Positions 48,361 to 59,900 of a stretch of DNA of 64,000 nucleotides are shown piece after piece. This DNA comes from Ptychodera flava. Taxonomy: Eukaryota; Hemichordata; Enteropneusta; Ptychoderidae. The stretch's first letter is position 1; the number at the start of each line of letters is the position of its first letter. Under the pieces are notes generated by a model. That model worked only from the letters and a program-made list of their open reading frames with translations, had not been told where the DNA came from and did not search any database. The position numbers were made by a program, and so were the translations under genes. The stretch is from NCBI RefSeq assembly GCF_041260155.1, contig NC_091943.1:17969283-18033282 (forward strand), in the 5' to 3' direction.

Positions 48361-49700
48361 TTTATACTGAAGCTATAAGTAAGACATGTATGTAATGTAT
48401 GCAAGAAGTAAGGATTGTAGGTCAAAATTGAGTCTCAGATTGAAATTTGGCTGTAAATGATCCCCTTCTTTGTACACACAACTGAGAATGCCATTACGGA
48501 TTTGAAGACCCTACCGGTGACAAAACAATAAATTCCTTTTTTATCTTTTTTTTATTTAGACTTTATTCAATCTCGATAAACTGTTGAGCCAGTGGCTCTT
48601 CTCTCACAGAGTCGAGAACTCATTAACATATACAATATATACTTTAAAATTGCACAAATCCATGAGGTAAAAAATACAATAGGTACAAAAATCAAATGGA
48701 TAATAATCAACATTAATTAATCAACATTAATAATCAACATTACACTATTAAACATCTGTATCACATAAAAAATGAAATTTACATTTGCCTTCAAAAGCCT
48801 GCAATGAGAATCATGACCTCGAGACAACTGCAATTACAAGACTGATGATCTGTTCAAAATCACATAAGGATTTTAATTACATGATGATTGAACTACTGGA
48901 CTGATGTCGTATTGTGAATGACTGGATTCCATTCCAATTGAGATCTAAATGTGTAGTGGAAAACAACATACTTTATTAACTGTTTAATGCCAGAAGTAAA
49001 CATTCCCATTGTTCCATAAACATTTATAGCAACTCTACAGTTACCAACAAAAAGGAACATTCTAATACTGACGCAAATGAAGTGTGATTCAATTACATCT
49101 CATTTACATTGGCTAGAAATTTAAACTAATTATTGCTAACCATCATCTTACTATATTATTATCACAGCTTATAAGCAGGAAATGTAGTTTTCATATTTTC
49201 TAGGAAAACTGTTATAAGTTCAAGGTCACAAACTGTTGAAGAATAATACATTTTCCTGATAAAATACATGTAGAATAGTGCTAGGGGTGGGAAATATTTA
49301 TAAATGATCTGGGAACTAAGTGCTCTCCCCTGATTGGATTGCATTGATATACCTTTGCAAAATGACTTGGGACACCCTGGTAACATTTACCTGCTAATAA
49401 CTTTCAACAAAATATCATATTCATACTTATCATCATCTTGAAAGAATGAAAAAGAATTTTGAACTGATGTGACAACAATACAGATGTCAATGTATCACAT
49501 TAGAACCTTTCAGCGCAATGAAAAGAAGAATTTCATTAATGCAAAAACAATTACATTGCCCAGTTTAATAGCGAGTCGGAAAACAATTAGAAGAGTAAAG
49601 ATATTTTGTTGCAATGGCAACAAGTCAGTAAAATATTACAAATATACACAAATGACGATGCAAAACTTTCCCTGCTCCCCTGCTGTATGCCACTGGATAA
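48361..49700. other. Intergenic, with probable minus-strand LINE 3' end at 48536-48800
   Basis: TTTTTTTTATTTAGACTTTA at about 48548 resembles the start of the LINE fragment at 8631, the T-rich complement of a LINE tail. No confident protein fragment follows. The rest shows nothing I can name. Confidence 0.35.
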
Positions 49701-50195
49701 GGTTTATTTTATGCTCTGCGTAGTTGATTAAGTTACAGAATTGATGAAGAGGAGATCATAAACAACAAAATATACAATTGTTTATTATTATTCACTTCAA
49801 TTCAGATTGCTTAAAAGCCATCCATATCAAAATATACAATTATTGATTTTTATCCACTTTTAATTCAGACTTATTAGAACCGTCCACAGTACAAAATATT
49901 ACAAGGCAGCCAAAAAGATTACCACACTACAACACAGGACAAAAACAATAACAAAATAAACACTAAAAAAAGCTTAAAAATCTATATTTTGCCGATAAAA
50001 ACAGCCTCCAGTGATATTGCAATCCAAAATAGCAAGCATAAGACATTAGTAGACTCTTCAAAAGGCTATTGATAGTACGTTTTGGTCTGCAGACATTATA
50101 CCTTAGAAAATTCATGAGTCCTTTCGGCGAAAAAAGACATATAATACACATAATGGCAATAAATTTTACTTTCTGAAATTCAATTATTCACTAGG
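49701..50195. other. Duplicated block (copy of 700-1165), no gene
   Basis: Aligns with the window start up to 'attattcactaggctag', where the tandem array begins here. Confidence 0.55.
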
Positions 50196-51060
50196 CTAGC
50201 ATAAACAAGTCATCGTTGATGACACAGTCCCCACGTGTTAATGGGTAATTTGATTACAGGTCCTCAGAGAGGATAGAGTCCTCTTCATAGGTCTGTAATA
50301 AAAATATTTTTGAATAAATTCGCTTGATACATGTCTGAGTTGTAGTTCAGGACATGAAAAAATCGTAATAAAATGCACAGCGGCCATATAAGATAGTATC
50401 ACAAAACAAATTGATGTGCATAGATATGACATTGGTCAATGTCCTTGTACCAACTTTGAATAAAATCTGTTGAAACATGCCTGAGTTATGGCTCTGTACA
50501 TGAAAAAATTGTAACAAAATGGCCGCCTGGCGGCCATATTGGATCGTATCACAAAACAAATTGACGTGCATATGTATGACATAGGTCAATGTCCTTGTAC
50601 CAATTTTGAATAAAATCGGCTGGGATATACCTTAGTTATGGCTCTGTACATGAAAAAATCGTAACAAAATGGCCGCACGGCAGCCATATTGGATCGTATC
50701 ACCAAAAAAATTAAAGTGCATATCTATGACATTAGTCATTGTCCTTTACCAACTTTGAATAAAATCAGTTGAAACATGCCTGAGTTATGGCTCTGTACAT
50801 GAAAAAATCGTAATAAAATGGCCGCCAGGTAGCCATATTGGATCGTATCACACAACAAATCGACGTGCATCTGTATGACATATGAAGTAATCCTTGTACC
50901 AAGTTTGAATGAAATCGCTCCAGGCATCTCTGAGATATCTGTGTGAACAGACGGATGCACGGACGGACGCACACACTGACGTACACACGCACGCACGCAC
51001 ATGACCAAACCTGAAAGTCCCCCCGGACAGCGTCCATGGGGACTAATAACTACTCGTGAT
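50196..51060. mobile_element. Inserted ~149-bp tandem array with terminal hairpin
   Basis: Units share ATGAAAAAATCGTAA.AAAAT, 'ggccgcc.gg..gccatattggatcgtatcac', 'gacgtgcat' and 'gtccttgtaccaa.tttgaataaaatc', with landmarks at about 50354, 50500, 50650 and 50800. It closes with an ACGGACGC run and an imperfect hairpin AGTCCCC..GGAC..GTCC..GGGGACT. The window-start copy reads 'ggctag' directly into 'atgaatca.agcc', so this block is an insertion. Confidence 0.75.
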
Positions 51061-51237
51061 AAAATCAGATGAATCATAGCCTACAGTCTGTAAAATCTGC
51101 ACAACATCACAGAAAGTAATAAAAGTCACACTCAAAAGCCTATTCTAAAAGTTGCTCATAAAAGGGAAAAGGGGAATTTATGTTGAATTTGTAGACCACA
51201 GATGGTACACATATATAGGATATTATTAAAAATATAT
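51061..51237. other. Duplicated flank
   Basis: Aligns with 1166-1330 at the window start and ends at the LINE insertion. Confidence 0.5.
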
Positions 51238-51248
51238 ATAAATAAATA

Positions 51249-51284
<36 letters not shown>

Positions 51285-51286
51285 TT
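51238..51286 (-). repeat. (TAA)n microsatellite, LINE tail
   Basis: TAAATAAATAAATAATAATA and onward. On the minus strand this follows CGCTTTACAAATAAATT, the usual form of an L2/CR1-type 3' terminus with a short tandem tail. Confidence 0.8.
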
Positions 51287-51418
51287 ATTTGTAAAGCGAC
51301 AAACTCCACAGAAAAAGTGATCACAGCCGCTAAAAGATACATTACAATAAGAAAATGGATAACTAATAAAAATATAAGTGATCGAGAAAGTTAAAAACAA
51401 GCAAAATCATAAAAAAGT

Positions 51419-53480
51419 CTAATCAATAGAGAAAGCCAATTTAAAAAGGTGTGTCTTAAGCATACGTTTAAAAGTATTAAAATTATTACAAGAACGAATA
51501 TTCACTGGAAGCTCGTTCCATAAAAATGGGGCTGCAGAACAGAACGCCCTATCACCATACCTTTTTGTCTTCGTCATGAATGTATTGAGTTTAAAATCGT
51601 TCGCAGAACGAAGTTTGCGCCTAGGTACATAAAAACTTATTAAATCTCTCAGATATTGTGGACCAGCACCATATAAACATTTAAAAGTAATAATTAAAAT
51701 CTTGTAAATGATACGCTGGTGTACAGGTAGCCAATGAAGTTCCTGCAGAAATGGTGTAATATGATCAGAACGCTTTGACCGAGTTATAACTCTGGCTGCT
51801 ACATTTTGAACATGCTGAATGCGATTAATCAAATACAGTGGTAAGCCATACAGCAAAGAATTACAAGAATCGATACGTGAGGAGACAAGCGAATGGATAA
51901 GTTGTTCAGTGGCAGATCTGGATAGGTACTTACGAATGAGGGCAATGCGTCGAATATGGAACATGGAAGAGCGACAAATATGACTGACATGAGATTTCAT
52001 AGTGAGACCGGAATCAAGAATGACGCCAAGGCTCTTTGCTTGACATTGGGTTGAAATCAGAGCATCACCTATACGAAGACTTCGCTCAAAACTTGAATAA
52101 AAGTCAAAATTCTTAGAGAAAATTACAAATTCTGTTTTATCATCATTAAGGCGTAAAAAATTTGAGGACATCCAGGCTCTGACATCTGAGACACAGGATT
52201 CAAGATTACTTACAGTGACATGGTAATTTTCACGTCGAAAAGACATGTACAGATTTGAGTCATCGGCATAAAAATGATATTTACAACCATGACGAGCGAC
52301 TACGTCGCCTAGGGGGGATGTGTAAACATTAAATAAAATTGGGCCAAGGACTGACCCTTGCGGTACACCTGTTTCCAGAGGATAATAGGGCGACTGGGTA
52401 GAATTTATGATTACCGCTTGTCTTCGATCGAAGAGATATGACTTAAACCACATCAAAGCATTATCAGTGACACCGAAACGATGGTGCAAACGCTTTAACA
52501 AAATTTCATGATTAACCGTATCAAAGGCGGCAGAAAGATCTAACATAACTAAAAATACATCCTGCTTAGAATCAAGTGCACATAAAATATCATTAGTGAC
52601 CTTTAATAGAGCTGTTTCAGTAGAGTGACCTTGTTTATAAGCCGATTGTAAGGGTTCATCTAAAGAATTGGAGACAATATGAGCTTTAAGTCTACGAGCG
52701 ACAATTCGTTCGAGAACCTTTGATAGGAATGGGAGATTTGAAATCGGGCGATAATTCTTAAGAGTGTTATGATCTAGTGAAGGTTTCTTCAGAAGAGGTT
52801 TTACGACTGCATCTTTGAAATCGGATGGTACAAAGCCAGACTGTAATGAGTTATTAAAAATATCTGTAATCAATGGTAAAAGAATAGTAAGGACATGCTT
52901 ATCCTTCAGGATCCTGGTGGGAATAGGATCAAGACAGCAGGAGGATGAGGGTGATGAGCGAATAATCTCATCAACCTCATCAACAGTAGTGAGCTGAAAT
53001 GAAGCCAGGCGACACCCAGGTCCCGAAGCAAAAACAGGTGTACAAAACTGGATAGTAACATTACCAATCGTTGAAGCAATATCAAGGATGAGCGATTGTA
53101 CACGGTTTATGAAGAACCGAGCAAACTGATCAGCCAGTTCAACAGAATCATTATAGTCAGGCAACGTGGATGAGTTTGAATGTTGTCCAAATAGACTGGT
53201 GACTATCTGGAAGAGCTTCTTCTGATCACCGGAGCAGTTTTCAACCAGGCCAGCAAAGTGACATTTTTTGGCGGTTTTAACCAATTGCACAACCTTTGTT
53301 CGAAGTTCTCTATAAATCTGACGATGAATTTCTAATTGTGACTTTCTCCAGGTTTTCTCAGCTTTCATCCTAGCTTTCCTCGCTTCGATGATTGAAGTCG
53401 TGATCCATGGGACAGTTTGGCGATTTGGAACAACTCGTATTCGCTGAGGAACATGATGGTCAAATGTGTCACGAATGATA
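51419..53480 (-). CDS. LINE reverse transcriptase (CR1/L2-like ORF2), 5' truncated
   Basis: One uninterrupted frame of about 687 codons runs from the truncation point at ~53480 (IIRDTFDHHVPQRIRVVP..) to a stop at 51419. Counted from the internal Met at 53368: RT fingers NYRPISNLPFLSKVLERI at 205-222, catalytic LDLSAAFDTVNH at 276-287, GVPQGSVLGPILF at 334-346, catalytic FYADD at 366-370, and thumb-region KSLGVILDSGLTMKSHV after about 445. The C-terminal HITPFLQELHWLPVHQRI and IIYKILIITFKCL are typical of CR1/L2 relatives. The N-terminal endonuclease is missing. The product copies its own RNA at a nicked target. The absence of stops implies recent insertion. It lies between a TAA tail and a TA microsatellite and splits the duplication unit. 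Confidence 0.92.
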
Positions 53481-53745
<265 letters not shown>

Positions 53746-53949
53746 TTTTGGTTAAAGGTAGCAAAACAAAAGTATATTAGGCAGTTACAAGTAGTGTAAT
53801 TGACTTTGCAAAATGTCCCAATCATTTTCATAACTGGCAAATTTTAGCTGAAAGCCAGTTGTTTCTGCTGATTCCATTATATTTTGAACATCTTTGATAT
53901 ATTTCTTTTTTTGATATGATAAACAAGTGATTTATATCGACAACACATT
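53746..53949. repeat. Dispersed repeat shared by the three units
   Basis: Copy of 12620-12835; see there. Confidence 0.55.
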
Positions 53950-54053
53950 CTAAGTATTCACTTTCTTATTCTTCAATCCAGTTATGCTCATCAACTTTTT
54001 TGACCTGAAGTACAGTTTCTCTTGCAAGTCATTGTGTCTCTCACAATCTTCCA
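53950..54053 (-). pseudogene. SLC44 terminal exon fossil, unit C
   Basis: Acceptor CTGACAG|; the frame stays open: LEDCERHNDLQEKLYFRSKK, then LMSITGLKNKKVNT and TAG. The conserved KPYFMS has become KLYFRS. No upstream SLC44 exon lies to its right in the window. Confidence 0.72.
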
Positions 54054-54064
54054 CTGTCAGATCG

Positions 54065-54425
54065 CAAAATAAGAGAAATAGAGTGTCAATATTTAAGGTT
54101 AATCAAATAGTCTGTCTTTGTCAACTGAATGTACACATTACCATGGCAGAATACAAGTTTTTTGTGCTTACGTTCATGTGTCAACATCTCTGCTTAAAAT
54201 ACAGCCAGCAGTAGAGGGTTGCTACCTTTGTTGCTGGGGAAGTTGTCATGAAAAGGCATGTTGTGTAAAGGTCAGTTATGGTCATACAGGGTATGACGAT
54301 ACGTGCACGTCCATTATATGCTAATAAGATTTTTTAGACGTCCAGTGGAAGATTAGGGAGTCGCTTGTACTGTTCCTTAACTTGGTTTTTTATACATAGG
54401 AGTTAGTTAAATACGAACAGTTCAG
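54065..54425 (+). promoter_or_regulatory. Putative promoter and noncoding exon 1 of TRIM gene C
   Basis: Homologous to the same region in A and B. The donor is TTCAG|GTAAGT after 54425. The matching acceptor TTTTCAG ends at 55837, 25 bases before the ATG. Confidence 0.5.
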
Positions 54426-54560
54426 GTAAGTTTCAAAATGTACACTATATATTTCACCTCCAAGGTGTGAGTTTTGAGTGTGTTTCACTGAAGGTAGAGA
54501 AATGTGTGGTCTTTGAAGGTCACCTATAGTATGGGAGGACAGTGTGCATTTGACGCCATA

Positions 54561-54885
54561 TTAAAGGGACAAAGTCTGCCATTTATCATGAATTTTGTTT
54601 GATACGAGATACTACCTATATTGTTCGACATGTTGAAAGATACTGAATGAATGGGTGACCATGCATATATTCGACCCCGGTTTTAGACAAATAAAATGAA
54701 ACCATTGCGAAAATGAATTAATGGTCATGACCATTAATTCATTTTCGCGATGGTTTCATGTATCGTATCGGGTCGAATATATGCATGGTCACCCATTCAT
54801 TCAGTATCTTTCAACATGTCAAACAATATGAGTAGTATCTCGTATCAAACAAAATTCATGATAAATGGCCGACTTTGCCCTTTAA
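54561..54885. mobile_element. 325-bp TTAA-flanked foldback element
   Basis: TTAA at 54561-54564 and 54882-54885 flank inverted arms of ~160 bases that meet at TTAATGGTCATGACCATTAA, centred on 54727/54728. Arm ends are AGGGACAAAGTC and GACTTTGCCCT. In unit B the same point reads 'gccatattagttgt' and in unit A 'gccatacgg', so both lack it. It lies in the 5' UTR intron of gene C. Confidence 0.9.
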
Positions 54886-55348
54886 TTGTACGGTACGACA
54901 TGCTTGTCTTCCTGGTGTTACTGGTTACAGCAACGTTCCACTTAAATATGTAAAAAAACTAATATCTGTATGTGTATTCTGCATTTGCAAGAGGCATAAA
55001 TTCATTTGAACAGACATTCCACAGGTTGACATATACATTCAAGCAGTGTTCACTGTTATGTGGAACGACACACCAACGCACCATACCAGTCACATTCGCA
55101 TAAAGAAATTGCTAGAATACTGAACATGATTAAGATTTCCAAAATATCTTGAACTGAAGTTGTGTTATTGGCCAGGGTTGGACAAAACTTACAGGATTAT
55201 GCTTTGAAGCACAGATATCGGTAGCAAACTATACTGGGATGTAGGTTATAATGTAGATTTTGTTATGCATAAAGTTACCAGGAAACAAATTGCTAAAAGA
55301 ATAAATAGAGCTGACCTAAATGCACACCATAGAAACATTTGGCTACAC

Positions 55349-55545
55349 TTAAAGGGATGCAGAACATTTTCGCTACAAGTGGCAAAAATTAAAGTACAGG
55401 CGGTTACAGGTGGTATGTCTGCACATAGAGTTTGTGCAAAATGTCCTTATCTTTTACTAACACTAAATTTTCACAGCCGGCAGATTTTAGCTGATAGTCG
55501 GTTGTTTTTGCCGGCTGCCGGCTATTTTCTCCATCCCTGGCTTAA
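55349..55545. mobile_element. 197-bp TTAA-flanked element in 5' intron of gene C
   Basis: Gene C reads ggctacacTTAA-AGGGATGCAG ... CATCCCTGGC-TTAAgaagatgtt. Gene A at the same place (about 13944) reads ggctacggTTAAgatgtt, the empty site. Short inverted ends are AGGGATG / CATCCCT. The interior resembles the dispersed repeat at 12620-12835. Confidence 0.8.
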
Positions 55546-55862
55546 GAAGATGTTCAACATACATGTATCTTAAAAGTTCAAAAGCACACGATGTGGGTAA
55601 CTGAACTACTGCGGCATCTCAGATACTGATTTCAGTTGATAGGAATACAAGTACAAGTACCAGGAAAACTCTTGTACCATAAACATGAAAAAGGCTGAAT
55701 GCATGACATGCTGATAGAGAAATGTTTACCTGTAGCATGAAACTTGTTCAACAACATGAACTGTAATATATTCTAAAGATATTTGCAACATAATTTACAG
55801 GATTTTACATGAATAATTTTTGTTGTATTATTTTCAGTGAACATCTTTGACCAAATATAGTC

Positions 55863-56976
55863 ATGGCTTCATCGTTAGACTCCAGAGAAAAACTGCTGAC
55901 TGACATTGATGACAAGGTATTGCTGTGTGCAATTTGTATGGAGCGTTTCAAGTCACCGAAAATACTGCCTTGTCATCACACATTTTGTGAGCATTGCCTC
56001 ACAAAATGGGTCAAAGCAAACAATGGTCAGCTGATATGTCCAACCTGCAAGAATCAATGGCCTTTACCCTCTGGAGGGGTACCGGCTATCACCAGTAATC
56101 GATTTATGAATGACCTTATGGAGGTTATCAGCAGCAACGCCAGTTCTGAAAGCATAGCTGATTCGGTGTGTGAAGGATGTAAGAAATCGGCCATGTACTG
56201 GTGTGGTGACTGTGGTGGACAATTGTACTGCAATGTATGCATACAAACTCATAAAGTAGTGAGAGTCTTGCAAGATCACGAACCAATGACAATTGCAGAA
56301 TACAAAGAGAAGATGTCAACACAGCACTTCAGAATGACTCAGCCAAGATTATGTGATAATCACCGTAGTACTAAATTAGAATTCTACTGTGATACCTGTC
56401 AAGTACCAATATGTCATAAATGTACAGTCGTCGACCATCCATCACGAAGTCACGAGATGTTGTCACTAGAGTCAGCACTGGAGAAGTATATGCCAGATAT
56501 GAAAGCATACACACTGAAAATTGCTCAGAAAATTAGTGATTTAAAACTAAGAAAGAACAGAGCATTTGGTGTTCGACAAGACCTGGATCTCAACAGGTCT
56601 ACAGTTGAACAACAAATTGATACGCTGTGTGAAAAATTAATTGATGAAATTAAAAAGCAACAAATGAAAATGCTAGGTCAAGTTGATGATATCTATAAAC
56701 CAAAGTGTAAACAAAGTGATGCCAATATAGAACTTCTGGAACACAAAATTGCCAGTGCAGAAAGTATGCTTTCATATCTGAACCATCTCTTGACTTTTGG
56801 TGGAGCTGTGGACATCATGACGGCACAAAAACAGATGAAAGCTCAAAAGCAGCACTATGATGATCTAACCAATGTACCCTGTGGTGACATTGACAGTGAC
56901 CTGGTTTTCACAGAAAATCCCGACTGTTTACAGATTGATCTTGGTGTTGTCAGAGGAAATCATCTGACCAAGCAAG
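55863..56976 (+). CDS. Gene C exon 1: RING, B-boxes, coiled coil
   Basis: Donor GCAAG|GTATGT, phase 1. Unspliced, the frame would continue to 57092 through intron sequence shared with gene B, which is not conserved as protein. Confidence 0.9.
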
Positions 56977-59900
56977 GTATGTTTCTACCAGTAAACTTTA
57001 AGGTAATTTTGAAACTATTTGGAGAAGTCATCCTGTATTTGATGTTGAGCTGTGTGTTGGTTTCAAACCAGTCATGGAAACTTTTTGAATGAAAATGTGT
57101 AGGTTTAGTTCGTTGTCTTAAAAGCAAACTTTCTACCTGAAAGGAGATTGTCATAGATATGCCACCTATAGTTCCTAACTTCAATATTGTTCCTGATGTA
57201 GAAAGAATTGTGATACAATTTTAACTTGTTCTCACAAATCTGTTAGGGAATTCAGCTATGTCTATATCATGTACAACATAGGCTGTAGCAGCCCTTGTCA
57301 TGTATATCATTGACAGATGCCAGAGTTCAGGTGACTTTCTGGCCTACAGTATACAATGTAACTCATAACATCCAGCTCTGTCTCACCAATGTTAACTGTA
57401 CACTTATGCCATCCAGTGATACTTTTAACAACACCAAACAGTTGGGAGAATGTGAAAATGCAATCTATCATACATGTCATACATGTAAAATAACCGTAAT
57501 CATACCAATCCATAATTCAATGGCATTAGGTAAGAATTCGTAACACAATAGTTGTAAACATAGACACAAACAGCACAGAACAGACAGTAAATAGACGGTA
57601 CACAAACAAAGTCATATTCATGAAAGAAAGATATATGGACCTCTGGCCAGAAGACCAAGAAGTGATGTAGGTAATAATCTATTGGATTGTCTGCAGAAAA
57701 TGTCTAATCTAATATATGTATGTTGTTCAAGCACATAGCATGGTAAAACTACATTGGTTGGCCCCCTTAGGGGTGAACCATTTGATTTTTTGGGGGATGG
57801 ATCGATAGACGGAGGTGGTTATGGTAGCATTTTTTTCTATCACTATGACAGTTAATACTGCATCAATTTTTTTTTAATTTGTGGAAATAATGATCAGCCC
57901 CCCCCCCCCTGCAATTTGTAGAATGCACAACATGATTATACCTTCATGTCACTGGTTAACATTATGTTGTACTGCATTAAAAAAATTTGCAGTGTTCTAA
58001 GTAGCTATATGTATCAATTTACTATTCTTGTTTTTGTTATTTCAATTTTCTTTACAAAAGACAAATTTTAGAACAGCCAGGAAACACATACTTGTACAGA
58101 ACTTATTGTTGTTCCTGTATTTCAATGTCTTTAAAAAAAAGTTGTTTGTTTGTATTACAAGTCCTTTGTCCTTTTTTTGAATCGATGATGTGTTTTTAGT
58201 TTTTCACAATTACAGGACAATTCACAGTTAACCAACACATTTTAATACTCATACTGTAATGATTTATATTACTATGTAAACCTTGGAATATGTTTTCCAG
58301 AGTGTCATTGCAGCAAAAATATTGAGTGCAATGAGTTTTGGCTAAACTATTGTCATGTGTTTATATCATAAATGCTTATAAATCATATTAGCCACACACA
58401 TCTTCAGAAAATGTAAGAATTTAGGATTTTACACATTTTGCCATAATTTTGAACACTACAGCTATTATTGTTCAACTAATCTGGTCCAGTACTATATTTG
58501 AAATGCGTAAGATAATATCATTCTTGGTAATTTGAGCTGAGTAAATGCTTTTCAAGTTACTGCACTCCCAACAATTCAGAATAAAGAAATCTGACATTTG
58601 TTCTCGTATTGAGCGCTTTCTTTCCCTAGGTATCACCAGATTTTAGTCAAAAGCTTTTGTATTATATTATGCATGATATTATTGCCACAGGTGAGAGTGG
58701 TTCAATAAGCATAATTCAATATGATATTGCAGAGTTCTAAAAAGCACCTAAAAACTACCCATCTATTGCTTTACTATGTGTGCAGGTATAGCAATAAAAT
58801 CTAAATTGGGAAGTAAAAATGGAGATAGGATGGAGACAGTCACTCGCAATCAACTCCAGGTGAAGAGGGAAGAGGGAAGTGTGACTAAACAGACTGGTAA
58901 CACTGGACCTGAAGTGATTGGAGGACGTGAACTTTGTGTTGAAAAGAAAGAAACACAGCCTTCTGAGCCACTTGTAGTAAAAGCCAAACAACATCAGCCA
59001 ACAAAAGAAGTCCAGCAATCAAAGAGAGAAACAAAGGCTACTAAAACCAAGCAGTCAAATCTGCCATGTGTGTTTGCAGATTCACCAGGTAAGTGTACCG
59101 GATGAAGTTAACAATTATTCAGTACAAGAGTAGACCTGACTTTTGATACTTTGACTGGATTTTTGACATATGGCAATCGGTAGGGGAAAGGTGAATGTTT
59201 GGTTCTGGTTCTGGGATTTATAAAGGCAAAATTAATCCGACTAAAAGGAATAAACATTTTTCACTTAATATCATGCACTGAACTTGTTTACAGTGCTATA
59301 ATGCGGTAAGTTACAGTTGTTGTTGTGTAAAGTGTATGTATTCTATAATATAAGTTGACAGCACCACTACTATGTAGAGAGAGAGGACCCAGCTGGAAAT
59401 TATTGAAACAGATTGGTTTTTTAAGTTAAGCCAGGCAGGTAGGTTGGATACTCATTTTAAGTGTTACAAGAGAGATATGAGGAAAATTTTATTTTAAACT
59501 GAAATCTACAAGTGTTGCCATGGAAACATTGCCTTCCTTTATTGAATGAATGTAAACAGAATTCATGAAGTTTAAGGCATCTGTTCCAGAACTAATGGGT
59601 TCTAGATGAGAACAATGGTAAATCTTTCTTTATCAAAGTTAGTTTTGTGAATTATCAATGCATATTGTTGCCATGATAAATGGACATTAAAATATCAAAA
59701 TAACAAAAAATGTCAAGGTTGTAATTGACCCTGTTAAATTGCCATTATGCAGCAGCTTGATTTATATTAATATCTATTCTCAATTATAAGCTACACTAGC
59801 AAAGACAGCTTATTGTCATGGCATTTATATGAATTTCATTACCTTTATTTATTTTTGACCTTTGACCTCTTTGACCTTGCCGCCAACTGGACAAAGGTTA

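Noticed and set aside
57290..57540. Possible extra TRIM exon conserved between intron 1 of B (~40990-41110) and C
   Set aside because: Similarity is no higher than in the rest of the intron, frames differ and the phase-1 linker exon already joins correctly.
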